Positions 22,401-33,679 of a stretch of DNA of 64,000 nt are shown here, piece after piece. The stretch lies in contig RDEW01000048.1 of NCBI GenBank assembly GCA_011109175.1, positions 333,445 through 397,444 on the forward strand, given 5' to 3'. Under the pieces are notes generated by a model, which was not told the origin of the DNA, made no database searches, and worked only from the letters and a program-made list of their open reading frames with translations. This stretch comes from Dicyema japonicum. Taxonomy: Eukaryota > Dicyemida > Rhombozoa > Dicyemidae. How positions within the stretch are numbered: the stretch's first letter is position 1; each line of letters begins with the position of its first letter. The position numbers and the translations under genes were made by a program.

Positions 22401-22849
22401 TTGCTGAGATGACTAAAATTCTCAGAGATAAATACAACAAGAATGTCTGCTTTGGCATTCATCCTGTTGCTGGTAACTTTATAACCAACATGCTAGGTCG
22501 TATGCCTGGACAACTAAACGTTCTTTTAGCTGAGGCAGGTGTTCCCTACGACATTGTGTTGGAGATGGACGAGGTTAACCCAAAAATATCAGAGTTTGAT
22601 CTGGCAGTGGTGATTGGGGCTAACGACACGGTGAATTCCGCTGCGGAAGATGATCCCGAGTCTGTGATAGCGGGAATGAGTGTAATCAGAGTATGGAAGG
22701 CCAACCACGTAGTAATACTTAAACGATCGCTGGGGGTTGGGTATGCTGCAGTAGACAACCCAGTCTTCTTTAATGATAACACCTCTATGCTATTGGGAGA
22801 CGCAAAGGCAACATGTGACGCACTACTGTCTAAGATTACTGATAAATAA
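19484..22849 (+). CDS. NNT: Mitochondrial NAD(P) transhydrogenase, fused alpha-beta form
   Basis: A basic N-terminus ([20 protein letters not shown]) fits a mitochondrial presequence. Domain I begins [13 protein letters not shown], with [20 protein letters not shown] as the NAD fold. The membrane domain follows with many hydrophobic helices ([35 protein letters not shown]). Domain III has [42 protein letters not shown] and GANDTVNSA for NADP binding. The enzyme couples proton entry to NADPH formation at the inner membrane. At least eleven introns of 22-27 nt are needed, for example 23 nt after NEL, 27 nt after DVVLK, 22 nt after SRAQ, 24 nt inside HPVAG. A one-base shift near 22279-22283, between domain II and domain III, is not explained by a GT-AG intron. 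Seven CACGTG sites lie in the gene. Order dI-dII-dIII is the animal arrangement. Confidence 0.93.
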
Positions 22850-22936
22850 TAACAAATTAACAAATAATGTTTCTTTCAATGAGTGACTGGTACCACTTAT
22901 CCTTGTCTGTTATCCCACATGGGTTGTATTCTTACG

Positions 22937-23614
22937 TTAATATAATAATTTACCTTTTGCTGTTAAGGCACCACGTCGGGCGTACAGGTCTGCAGTCTCG
23001 TTTCCTTTTATGCCATTGTGGGCAACCACGTGCTTCCATTTAATGTCCACTGTCTTTATAACTTGACTGAGGAATGTGATGAGGTCCTTGTTACGGACAT
23101 CAGATCCAGCAGAATTGATCCATCCATTAGTCTTCCACGTGTGAATCCAATTAGTAACGGAAGAGATGACATATTTACTATCAGTTATTAACAGAATCGG
23201 TCCCAGTAGTTTTCTTCTTGCAATTTCTACGGCCAAACAAGCAGCTTCTATTTCCGCCTGGTTGTTTGTGTTAAAATTGGAGGGACCACTGAAGCTGAGT
23301 GAGTCATCGTGTGGGAAATAAACCCCAATCCCAGAGTCACTCTTAACAGCACCATTATTGAGGGAAGATCCGTCGACGTAAATATGAATTCTGTTAGGGA
23401 ATTGGTCCCTGGTTTGTTTGGTGAACTGTTCATCAGTTATTCCAGGTTTGCACGTGGTATTAGCTGTATCATTATGCATGAATCTTTTTGCAGATTCTAG
23501 ATCCTTAAATCTTTTGAAGGACGCATTTGAGTAGTTCTTAACATTAGCTTGACAAATAGCCCACGTGGAATATATTCCTGGTTTACGTCCAGTTCGTACA
23601 GCATAGTAAGGCAT
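22937..23614 (-). CDS. RNASEH1: Ribonuclease H1
   Basis: A continuous 225-residue frame begins with an RNA-DNA hybrid-binding domain (YYAVRTGRKPGIYSTW, FKDLESAKRFM). After a short linker comes the catalytic domain: IHIYVDGSSLNNG (Asp 1), NNQAEIEAACLAV (Glu), LLITDSKYV (Asp 2), VVAHNGIKGNETADLYAR (His and Asp 3). All four catalytic acids and the basic region are present. RNase H1 degrades RNA in hybrids, including mitochondrial R-loops. There is no clear mitochondrial presequence. It converges with NNT. The last codons overlap a possible 23-nt intron (GTAAATTATT... on the coding strand); splicing would replace GKLLY by about 25 other residues and move the stop to 22857. Four CACGTG sites lie inside 0.7 kb. 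Confidence 0.94.
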   Translation of the reverse strand: MPYYAVRTGRKPGIYSTWAICQANVKNYSNASFKRFKDLESAKRFMHNDTANTTCKPGITDEQFTKQTRDQFPNRIHIYVDGSSLNNGAVKSDSGIGVYFPHDDSLSFSGPSNFNTNNQAEIEAACLAVEIARRKLLGPILLITDSKYVISSVTNWIHTWKTNGWINSAGSDVRNKDLITFLSQVIKTVDIKWKHVVAHNGIKGNETADLYARRGALTAKGKLLY

Positions 23615-24363
23615 TAATAATAGCCGGGAAATAATTAATAAATGATAACGTAAAGCTAATATTTTAAGTTTAAATTAATAATAATTAATTATACACTTAA
23701 TTAAAAAATATTTAGTATTATGGACGGGGATAATTATATTTGTTCCGAATCTATTACATCTGATGATTTTTCTTCCTGTAGTACTTCCATCATATTTGTA
23801 TATTCCATCGACTTCTCTATGCTTAGTAAGTACCTTTTCAATTGAACATATTATTCTATGCCGAGATTTCAATGCCCTGCTCCTACGTGTTTATACGATC
23901 TAGGTATGCCTGAACTCGGCGGCTACCATTAGGATGTGTTCCCAAAGGCGATGATAGAATATTCTGCATATGACAGGATTAGTGTGTTGGGATTGTATAT
24001 CTGAAGATTTCCTAAAGTAATAAATTAAACAACATCAAAGAAATCGGGGAGCCTTATGAGACTCCATTGGTAGTAATTACGATCTGTTATTTCCAAAGAA
24101 TATTCTCTGACGACGTCCAGACAGGAAATTTTCTATTCATAAATCTTTTGTATTAGTCATCGAGACAGACGAACATGGATCTAAACTATCCCAGTACGCA
24201 TATGTGACCTTAAACAGTCAATATTAAATTAAGATAAAGTTTACAAGTGCTTAGTGGTAGATCTTCACATTAGATCACTATGTTGGAAAGATCGCCCAAG
24301 TTAGGGATAATCGTCATAGAAACCGATTATTGATCAAAAACACCAAGAATTAATTTGAGTGTA
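23615..24363. other. Intergenic, no gene seen
   Basis: Upstream flank of RNASEH1. A minus-strand frame at 23675-23872 has no recognised similarity. Confidence 0.4.
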
Positions 24364-24780
24364 ATCAGACATTATGAGAAGGGGTCATTCTTGGATTTTC
24401 TGAGTTTTAGAGAAGGGATAATAACTGAATTCTCATAAATGTTAGGGAGGGTTTGTATATTCACCGAGTAGTTGTATATGTGTGTCAGCGTTTCAGATGA
24501 CTTGAAGACAATCCATCGGAACCACAAGTACGGGAGTTCCATATGGAGCTGATGATCTTCCACAATTGTTCAGCAAAGAAAAATAGCGTGTTAAGGTTCG
24601 GTCAGAATAAGCAAGTGTCGATTCTGAATACTTTGGGTGATTTTGTAACTTACATTAATTTATCTGTTAGCAAGTTTATCTATTCTGTATTGGAGAAGTT
24701 GCACCATCCTCATCTTCAAGAAGTGTCTGATCCGTTTAAGAATCTTCCAGGAGTTGACTCTTGTGATTAGGCATTTAATT
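24364..24780 (-). mobile_element. LINE fragment (RT start)
   Basis: Minus-strand reading gives ETLTHIYNYSVNIQTLPNIY and NSVIIPSLKLRKSKNDP. This corresponds to the RT region just before SFRPISLL in the copy at 2.8-5.7 kb. It is cut off before the palm. Confidence 0.65.
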
Positions 24781-24834
24781 ATGCGACTCCATTTTGTTTA
24801 TTTTGTAGTCAAAGAAAATTTAGTTATGACATAA

Positions 24835-25668
24835 TTATATTTATTTGAAATTAAAAATCACCTACAAATAAACGGGAATAAGTGGCTGTCAGGTGATCCC
24901 GCATCCTTATGCAGTCGAAGAAATGATGTTGCTGATATGCTTTCTAAATTTCATAAGGGGTCGTATGTGATCCCAGTATTTTGACAGAGTTCGTGGAGGG
25001 AATTGACATTCAATTAAGGGTAAAAAAGGTGCCAAATTTGTTAGTCTTCCATTTGAAGTAAAAACCGTTGTGGTAGACTTTTCAGGAATTGTGTGTAACA
25101 GGTTCCTCATAAGCCAACAGCTCAGGTTGTCCAATCAATCTTGTAAGCGGTTTCCGTGTAAATACATTAATCTCTTGTTTCCAAGATTTAATAAGCGAGG
25201 ATCAAAGTGATGTTGTTTCTATAGGAAGGCATACCGCTCATAAAGAGGTTGAAGAAAATGGTGACAGTGGGGATCCCTGTTGGACCCAAATGTTAAGAAT
25301 TTAGAGACAGAAAATGTGGAATGTGAAATCACTCTTCCTTATCGTCCATTGAGGAAGTTTGAAAGCCAAATTTTCAAATTGTTTGAAATGTTAGAGCCAT
25401 AAATCTTCCTAGTTAGTAATTTCCTCGGAATCGTGTCAAAAGTCTTCTGTACGTTAATGGAACACATAAGGGTCTTTTCATACAGAGGTTTGCATTGTAG
25501 GCCCTCCTTGATGAATTTCGTTACGCATGTAAGTTGATTAGTTGCTGAGTGACCCTTCTTAAAACCATGTTGGCAGGATACGTCCGAAAGGTAAGGTTTA
25601 ATCTGACCGAGAATGAGTTTTTCTAGAATTTGTGGTAAAGGTATAATAGAAATGTCTAGTATTTCCTT
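24835..25668 (-). mobile_element. LINE fragment: RT palm to 3' end, internally deleted
   Basis: From 25668 the minus strand gives ILEKLILGQIKPYLSDVSCQ, HGFKKGHSATNQLT, CSINVQKTFDTIPRKLL and WLSNFLNGR. A decayed stretch follows, then LSCWLMRNLLHTIPEKSTTT, VFTSNGRLTN and PLMKFRKHIS. The frame then jumps directly to the 3'UTR (GGGATCACCTGACAGCC), so most of the post-RT region is missing. A plus-strand frame reading NDVADMLSKFHKG in the related copy at 44.9 kb is only its antisense. Confidence 0.75.
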
Positions 25669-25669
25669 T

Positions 25670-25905
25670 ATTATTACCCCCGGGATCACTCGGTCAAAGA
25701 AAAAGAAATAAAAGTTCTCAAATAACAGTGACCCCACCCCCTCCGACAAGGAAGAAGACGAGTCCGGCGGGGTCGAGAATCCTGTACAGCTCTTCTCATT
25801 GTTCTTTATAAGGAATTTTGGTTCGACACATAGCTGTCTTTTGTATATGGTAAACAGCGTGACAGAAGGTAATGGAAATAGTAGACAATTCTATTATACC
25901 TCATC
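25670..25905 (-). mobile_element. LINE 3' end module
   Basis: Minus sense: a piece of the post-YADD region (VTLFTIYKRQLCVEP-like), an internal deletion, then MRRAVQDSRPRRTR, a GIT-like stop, and GGGGGTAATAATAA at the 3' end. The same module is at 31190-31330 (minus) and 29600-29752 (plus). It abuts the next minus-strand LINE fragment at 25668. Confidence 0.75.
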
Positions 25906-26003
25906 AAAAAGTATTTCCATTAAAATTATGAGAAAAATTTATAATAAAAGTTACAAATTAATATAAGAAATGAATTTTATATAATAATTAATTTAAATAT
26001 TTC

Positions 26004-27017
26004 ATGGAGCACGATGATTGTGGTGGTTACTTTATAATTATTAGCAAAGATGAAATAAAAGATAATATAAACATTTTGAAGACTCAGTATGACAACACTC
26101 GAAATAAAACACGAAAAAGAGAATTATTCAAACAAATACAGCAAATAAAGCGAACCAACAAACTTAAAAGTCGACACTCAAAGAACAAATCATCGAAGAA
26201 GACGCCAATCACAATAGAAAACAGTCGTCCATCAGATCCAACTACAGTCATCTCACAGGATACTGAGGTTGTGTCCTATAAATTAGATAGACAAGAGCTG
26301 ACTTAGACTGTGACGAACTGTCGTCTTACTTTGAGGGGTCAGTAACTCCCAAAGTGATAATAACAACCCAACGTAAAAAAGTGGAGAGAGTGTCCCCCTT
26401 CTGTGAGGAATTGGGTCGACTAATCCCCAACTCGCTTGTATTGGTGAGGAGACGGATGGATATTGGTAATCTGACAGAGCAGGCCATAGCCAATGATTTA
26501 CAGCAATAATAGTGGTTAATCAAGACAGAAAAGTGCCCAGTTAGTGTGTATTTTAATTATTAGACGGAATGATAATATCCCATCTACCAGAGGGTCCCAC
26601 AGCCAAGTTCAGACTGTCGGGGGTTAAACTGAGGAGTGGTATAAAGAATAGAGCAAAGATGAGTAGTGGATATCCAGAGATACTGTTATCTAACTTTACA
26701 ACACGATTGGGGACTAGTATAGCACGTGTGTTGGGTGCTGTGTTTAACCAATCTCCTGATTTCCGTAAGCGTAGAGTGGTGACTTGGAGGAATCAGAGGG
26801 ATTTTATATTCTTTAGACAGCACAGGTGGTTGTGTGTTGTGATTGTAGATATATGTTTGTTAGTAAAGACAGAGTGGCCTTACAGGAAGTGGGACCTCAG
26901 TTTACCTTAAAACTATGTTCATTACAGAAGGGTGTGTTTGGTGACCCTAAGGAATATATTTGGATATATAAAAGACATGAAATGGAGACTGCACATAGAA
27001 AACGATTTTATTTGTAA
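26004..27017 (+). CDS. RPF1: Ribosome production factor 1 (Brix domain)
   Basis: The N-terminal basic region ([32 protein letters not shown]) is followed by the Brix domain: [102 protein letters not shown] and a tail ending RKRFYL. RPF1 acts in the nucleolus in 60S subunit assembly and 27S rRNA processing. Introns of 23 nt (after SQDTE), 24 nt (ending near 26568) and 23 nt (after RQH) are placed. Between them, [14 protein letters not shown] is reached only if one T is restored in the run at 26497-26499. The first codons to about residue 12 are uncertain because a GT...AG segment also occurs there. Confidence 0.9.
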
Positions 27018-29590
27018 TATGTACATGATTTATATGTTTTGTAACGGTGATTGTCTTTTAGGTAATTTAATTGTCACATCCTATAGACGTGTCCATTATT
27101 TATATATACACCCCACAAAACATAACATTTTTATTCAATAGTTTGGGGATTATTAAAATTCTTGATTCTTTTGCAGTTTTATCCCCTCTAGCTTCAAAGT
27201 CTCATCTGAACGTATGTATCATCCATTTTGGTCCTCAGATAAAACTCTCGATCCGTTCCACTACAACACTCATTACTGAATTAATCAGCGCTTCCTACTC
27301 TTCTTCTAGTGCTTCTTCACCTCTTTTACGAAGGGCCAGCTTGATTCCCATCCTCCACGTCTTATCCAGAAGATCGATTATTGTCTCTTTCTTGGGCGAA
27401 AAATATCATCCTCCAGATCTGTAGATGAGAGAGGTGAGAATAATTCCTTCAAAAATAAAGATAAACGTCTCCTTCAAATCGAGTTTCCATAGACACAGAA
27501 GTGATTGGTAAGCCTTTTTTTCCCATTTTGGCACCTTCAACATAATCCCCTTAAAACAGACACTCAAATAACCCAACATTGCTGATACCACTCACTCCTA
27601 CTTTGAGACTTTCTCCAAATAGACAATCTGGGCCCACCTATAGTTTTAACTATATCCATTCCAAGAGCTTATTTCTGCACTTAATAATGGTTTGTTTCAC
27701 CTCTTCCTTAGTAATAATAACCATGTCCCAACGTGCTCGTCCAGGATTTTCATACTCTAAAGAGATTTTTCGGGCACCAGATCCTTAGGATCAATCCCTT
27801 GAATTCTCTCGAACTGCTCCCGAAAAGAACATAAATGGAAAAATAATTAGGAACATCGGCTTTAGTGATAACACTACAATTGGACCTTTTCAAAGTAACA
27901 ACGTCTGATTTAAATCCAGGAACTACAAGCCTCCGACAAGACTTCCAGAATGTTGGGCTATTGTTACCCAACCTTCCTGTCTCAGTCCTCCATTTTTATT
28001 GACTTTTTTAAATAAGAAATCTATAATCCTCTGAGTAACTCGTATTCTTCTGTTTAGAAATCCTCGATCCACACAATCCAGACACCTTCTTAGTTTTGCC
28101 TGAATGCGATTTCGTTCTGAAATTTCCAGTTTGATATGGTAGGGACAGAGAAAACAAATTTAGCAAAAATATTTAGATACTCCACCATTGCAATCACAAT
28201 ATTTGCGCTTAGTCCACATCACCTTCCAACATAACGTCGATGAAAAACATATCCGTCATGAAAGTCCTGTAATGACTCCAATTGACATAATCAAATTTCA
28301 TAAAACCCCCGCAATACAAGGCCGACTTTAAATTAACATACAAGACTTGAAGAATGGTCGCCTCCGATATTTCATCCACATGCGCAATAGGAGGTGAAGA
28401 GACCAGAAAAGGAGTTTATCACAACCAGTGTATAAATAATGATTTGGTTTTTTGGATGTCAAAACCTCGAAGCCAAGAGAGTTAGATCAATGCCTCAAGC
28501 TTCGTCCATCTTTATTTGTTGAATCACACCCAAAAGCACATGTTTAGAATTAAGATCTCCAAGCCAAGTAGATTTCGGGCCACTTCACAAATAAGAAAGT
28601 TATATAATAAAGCCATTCCTTAAATTATCATGTCCCTATTACAGCACTCAGAACAAATATACATAAACTTTATGATCTCCATTGAATTACAGAAAACATT
28701 TTTAAACAAATAATTATTGATTAAAGTAAAGAGAAAATAATATTAAATAAATTTTTTTTTATACAAAAATTTTTTTTAACAATTAAACAAATGTCAGTTG
28801 AGGAAGCCTGCTGCGTGGATTGCGAACGAGTTCCCTCGGAGTATAGCTATTCCAATCTTTTGTCTTAGCCATAACCCTTCTCGTTGATCCCTTTTCTTTC
28901 TGGTATTAAATAAATTGTGAAATCAGTTATTCAGTGCATTCGAATGTTATAACTAGGGCAAACATTTTTTAAATTTAAAATTAAAAAATTTAACTTTACT
29001 CTCAATTTAAACTTGTAAAATATAGATACGATAGAACAATAAAAGACAAATGATTTTAAAAGACTATTTATTGAAAATGGACACTACGTAATTTTCCAGA
29101 TTTCGTGTACAAAAGTTTCTGTTTGTCCTCAAAAAACTCAGGAGAGACATTTTTACATTCCATATTAATAATTTTAGTTAGGTCGCTTTCCAAAATTCTC
29201 TTCTCCAAATATTGTTTGACCCCTGTTTCATCTTTCCCAAAATCTATTGCACTAAACGTCGAATATGCGTAAGATAAGAACAACCTGGAGTATGAGAATA
29301 GTTAGGCGAAATAGCGCATAAGTTCTGTACTATTTTTTTCACTTTTTAATGCATTCTTCGTAAAAGTCCTCAATTAACTCAAAAATGTTAATCACGGATT
29401 AAATTTTTTGAATAAAAAGATGCAGCCTTCAACCAGTTGCCCAATCTCGTCAATACGACTTTGGGAGGAATTCCAACTTCAGAAACAACAATTTCCGCTT
29501 TGGTTCTTCCTAATATAAGCTTGTACGCCTTATTCACCGAGCTGCCCCTTCTATTCAAATACTATCGAATTATCTACAATCATACAGAAA
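27018..29590. other. Largely unresolved, probable decayed retroelement sequence
   Basis: No intact gene. Minus-strand pieces such as NNSPTFWKSCRRLVVPGF and FGSSSREFKGL near 27970-27780 recall the linker before RT in LINEs. Near 29560-29400, NKAYKLILGRTKAEIVVSEV and GIPPKV recall a post-RT segment. The frame at 29068-29283 (minus, 71 codons) has no known family. All are weak calls. Confidence 0.4.
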
Positions 29591-29594
29591 TTTT

Positions 29595-29752
29595 GAGCCG
29601 ATGCCATGTCCAATGAGAAGAGCTGTTCAGGATTCTCGACCCCGCCGGACTCGTTCTCATCTTTGTCGGTCTGGGATCACTTAGTTAGATGAGAACTTTT
29701 ATTTCTTTCTCTTTGACCCAGTGATCCTGGGGGGTAATAATAATAATAATAT
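29595..29752 (+). mobile_element. LINE 3' end module, plus strand, TAA tail
   Basis: Plus sense reads EPMSNEKS-like codons, then CAATGAGAAGAGCTGTTCAG, GACCCCGCCGGACTC and GATCACTTAGTTAGATGAGA, ending GTGATCCTGGGGGG and a TAA run at 29737-29749. It is the inverted counterpart of the modules at 25.7 and 31.2 kb. No ORF2 body remains attached. Confidence 0.75.
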
Positions 29753-30180
29753 CACAACATCTACTTCTGGACAAGATTTTCTGACCTACATGGGCAACGA
29801 AATTGAAAAGATTAGGATATAAATTTTAAAAAATTTTCCCAGCTAGATCATAGATGAATTAAAATAATACCGACTGTCATAAACCTTGCAGCATAAGAAA
29901 TAAAAGATCAATGAACAAAGGCATTTATAATTTATTAAGCGGAATGTCACATTTCAAAAGAGCCTTAGTCACCTTAAAATCCCAGTTTCCAACTTCAGAT
30001 TCATTTAATTTTTGTTGACTAAATGTTGTCAAACGAAAAATCTTTACCAACAGAAATTTTATGTTTCTTGGACGACCTGTGAAGGTTGACAAAGTGCTTT
30101 TTAGAGCACTTCACTGTCGTTAAGCATATTTTACAACATAACTCGTGGTTATTATGTAATTGAAATTCTCTTGGAAATTC
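29753..30180. other. No gene seen
   Basis: AT-rich sequence between opposing LINE fragments. No reading frame resembles a known family. Confidence 0.4.
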
Positions 30181-31160
30181 GTTAACAAGTGATCTCCTTG
30201 ATTAATGCCGACCTGCCATATCCCCTGGTGTAGTTATGGTGGTGTTTAAGTATAGATAGTGATCTCGCATCCAAGATAGTGCAGTTTACATAAACGACTA
30301 CTTTGTCCATGGAAGTAGTGCCATCCAGGTACTGCAGTAGGTTGTCAGTAATTGTGCGGTAAAGTCTCCAGTCTGCGCGTTTGTAGTTGAATTGTTCTGG
30401 GGACCTCCTCCTAGTTAAAGTTTATCTTCAAAAGAATGTCATTGTGGTCGCTTCTTGAATTGTAAGTGACCAAGTCGATAATGCCTCCAGGCCGTGAGAC
30501 CAAATCGTGATGTCTGGAGAAGTTAATTAATCTGACTTCCTGAAAGGGGTTCTCGTATGTTTTGACGGGTCATTTATAATCGTGGTAGGTCCTGTCTGCG
30601 ATAGTAATACTTTTATTTTTGAATCGGACGGTTGACTTGTCAGCCATAGAGGGTGTTCTGCGTTGATATCTCCACCAATGATCACGTCGTTCAAGGAAAC
30701 CAAAGTGGCTAAATTGGGCATAGCGTAATACTTTGGGCAAGAACCAGGTGGGGGAACATAGACGTTCACAAAGGAAATTTTTCCATTTGTTGTTCCAAAT
30801 GAGACTGCATTAACTTCAGTAACATTGTCATCTCCCAAGATATTCTTCGCTACTGAAGTGATGTCCACAGATTTAAGGTCTTTCCGATGTAAAATGAGTA
30901 AGCCACCCAGCTTCCTCTCCCGGTAAGTCCGTATTGACTTGCATCCAGGGAACATCGGGGTAGGACTGTTTATAGGCAGTTTTGTCTCTTGAATAAAAGC
31001 CACATCGATCCTCAGCTCCGTCAAGAGAGAGCACAGTTCCAATATTTTGCCCTTTATTTTATTGACATTTAGTTCTAGAACCGTGGTCCGTTTCTTGCAG
31101 TGGACTAGAGGTTTTTTCCAGGTGGATGAAGCTGAAAGCGCGTGCTGCCGGGGAAACAGT
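30180..31160 (-). mobile_element. LINE 5' part with AP endonuclease
   Basis: The minus-strand frame 31042-30527 reads LRIDVAFIQETKLP, KLGGLLILHRKDL, GKISFVNVYVPPPGSCPKYY, VIIGGDINAEHPLWL and ends near SKHTRTPF. These are AP-endonuclease motifs up to the catalytic GGDINAxHPLW. The next domain (NSRSDHND and DILLKI) follows in another frame. It is more closely related to the 2.8-5.7 kb element than to the RLE elements. It starts within about 30 bp of the 3' end of the next minus-strand LINE. Confidence 0.8.
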
Positions 31161-31189
31161 ATTCTCGGAGGTAAATTATTATTATTACC

Positions 31190-32275
31190 TCCAGGATCAC
31201 TGGGTCAAAGTGAAAGAAATAAAAAGTTCTCATCTAACTAAGTGATCCCAGACCGACAAGGAAGAGGACAAGTCCGGTGGGGGCAAGAATCCTGAACAGC
31301 TCTTCTCATCGGACATGACATCGGCTCAAAATTTCTGTATGATTGTAGATATTTCAATGGTTCAGGTCGGATAAATTGTTCATAAATCGTGGCAAGGCCA
31401 CCAGTTTGGTCTCTAAGTGTTTTTGAGAGCACTTTTAAAATTCTCATTTTCCTCAGAACAGAAGTTACTATCAACATGTAGGATGAAGGTGAGTCCCTGA
31501 TCAAAGGTGACTCCCAGAATCTTCGGTGTTTTGCTAATAGGAATAGCCTCGTTCTTAATAAGATTTTTGGTTCGACACAGAGCTGTCTTTTGTAGGTGGT
31601 AAACAGCGTGACAGAGGACTTTGTTGATGATGTGTCAAGTCTCCGCTTCGAGAGCCATAGTTCCAGCTTGTCAAGCATTTGTTGAGCGGACTGGGTCGCT
31701 GATTGAATGCTTCTGTCCTTAGAGGAAATAATGATATCGTCGGCATAGAGGAGTAGGCAGTTTTCATTACAAATTTGTAGAATATCGTTTATGTAGAGAT
31801 TGAAAAAGGCTGGCGATAGTGGGGATCCTTGAGGGATTCCATTTGGTATGAGACGGGATTTTGACTTTATGTTATTGCAAATCACTTGTCCACGTCTCCC
31901 ACTTAAGAAGTTGGCAATCCATAGTTTTATGTTTGGGTGGATGCATGTATCGTAATTTTTCTCAGTAAGGAGTTTTCTTGAGACTGTGTCAAAAGCCTTT
32001 GTTATATCAACAGAGACCAAGACTGTTCGTTGGTGTGGTTTAGTAGAATTGAATCCCTCCGCAATGAACTGGCACAGGGACGTTAGGTATGTTGCTGTGG
32101 AGTGTTTAGCCCGGAATTCATGTTGGAAAGGAGAGAGCTGGATGTAGTCTTAGATATTTTCAAGACCTAATCTTTCGAGTATTTGGGAAAGTGAACATAG
32201 GATCGAGATTGGTCTGTAGGAAGAGGGGTCATTTTCGGATTTTCTTGGGAACCACATAACAGGACAATAAATAAT
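31190..32275 (-). mobile_element. LINE reverse transcriptase part and 3' end
   Basis: The frame 32020-31238 reads VSVDITKAFDTVSRKLL, LSGRRGQVICNNIKSKSRLI, NGIPQGSPLSPAFFNLYIND, LLLYADDIIISSKD and STKSSVTLF. Upstream, in other frames, lies the SFRPISIL...HEFRAKHST region to about 32270. It ends with QDSCPHRTCPLPCRSGIT, stop, and a TAA-rich end near 31175-31190. The palm motifs (GIPQGSPLSP, YADD) are intact, but the 5' half is missing. Confidence 0.85.
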
Positions 32276-32410
32276 AATTATCTGTTTCAATTTAATATGT
32301 TTATAGTGTTGTTGATGTAGTAAATGTTAGTTCAATATATGTTTTATAAATATGTAATATTAAATTATAAATTTAAATTGATTAATATAAATAATTAAAT
32401 TTGTGATTCA

Positions 32411-33679
32411 ATGCGACACCACACAGACAGTGAACATGAGACTGACGAAGAAGTACAACAACCACCAACAAAGGTAGTAGCCGATTCAATTGATGGATAT
32501 GAATGGGATGATAACAGAGGAGGGTGGTTCCCTAAGGTAGTTATTACCTCACAATCAGATTGATGAAGATTTTATTGCTGTTTATCAAATGAATTATGGT
32601 AACTACCAGGAGCCTCCAATCACTAACTCCCAACCTATTGAAGGGAACAAGCAGCCTATCACACCAGCACACGTGGATGACACTAAAGAAATAACAAAAT
32701 TTGAGGGGAATGCTAAGAAAAAGTCAGATGGTTTTATAAATTATTAACTACAGATTGGTTTGAATTGGATGACAAACATAACAAAAGTGTTTATGTGAGT
32801 AATCTCCCTAAAAATATAACAATGCCAGAATATGAGGAATTGATGAAGAAATTCGGTATCATTGAGAAGGATATGTTAACATACAAGCTTAAACTGAAAT
32901 TATACACTGATCAGGATGGTAATATTAAGGGAGATGGTCTTTGCACTTATATAAAGGTACATAATAACAATTTTGCCCGCCATTATATTATATGTATTGG
33001 TTAACCACACTAGAATAATGTTAATATTATAGATGGAGTCAGTTAAAATTTGGCTTTAAATATATTGGATGGGAGTAATGTTGATGGAAATATTATCAAA
33101 GTTGAGAAGGCTCGATTTGAAAGGAAGGAAGGATTCGATATCTCAAAGAGACCTCGTAAGATAAGCAAGAAGGAGAAAAAAAGCATGAGAATAAAGCAAG
33201 AAAAGTATTATTGTAGTAAATGGGAGATTATTAGATTGGAGACCAGATAAGGACAAATTCACTCGCCCTAAACACGAGAAGACAGTGGTTGTCTCCAATG
33301 CCTTTGATATTGAGGATTTTAATGTTTTAGTATTTATTAAGATTAAAGAAATCCCCGAATTGATTTTGGAGATTAAAGAAAGGTTGATGAATATATTTTG
33401 TAAATTTGGGGATGTTAGGAAGGTCGTGGTTTATGATGTGAGTGTATTTGTATTAAACAGTAGAGGAACCCCCGTGGCATTGGGACAGTGAGCTTTATAG
33501 ATGTGAGTGGTGCTGATTTGTCAGTGAAAATGATGAATAATAATGTATTTGAGGGAAGGACTGTGAATGTGTCACTTTGGAATGGTCGGGATAAGTTTTA
33601 TGTGGCGGAGACAAAGGAGGAAGAAGAGAGGAGGCTTAGTGAATGGAATAAGTTCCTTGAAGGAGAGAATGACCAATGA
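32411..33679 (+). CDS. HTATSF1: HTATSF1 / Cus2-type splicing factor with two RRMs
   Basis: The protein starts with an acidic segment, then YEWDDNRGGWFPK and IDEDFIAVYQMNYGNYQ, the conserved Tat-SF1 N-terminus. RRM1 spans KSVYVSNLPKNITMPEYEEL, FGIIEKDM and GNIKGDGLCTYIK. RRM2 (UHM-like) spans TVVVSNAFDIEDF, CKFGDVRKVVVYD and VSFIDVSGADLS, and the end reads LSEWNKFLEG. In yeast and human this protein helps U2 snRNP assembly via SF3B1. Introns: 22 nt after GGWFPK, 23 nt before DWFELDD, an unusual 76 nt (32957-33032), 22 nt before LLDWRPDKDKF, others not placed. A frame change near 33045 between MESVK and LALNILD is not explained. The long acidic C-terminus of vertebrates is missing. Confidence 0.88.
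32957..33032 (+). other. Unusually long (76 nt) intron of HTATSF1
   Basis: GT at 32957 and AG at 33031-33032. The flanking residues (CTYIK before, MESVK after) align one-to-one with the conserved family sequence, so no exon is hidden inside. It is three times the usual intron length here. Confidence 0.65.
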
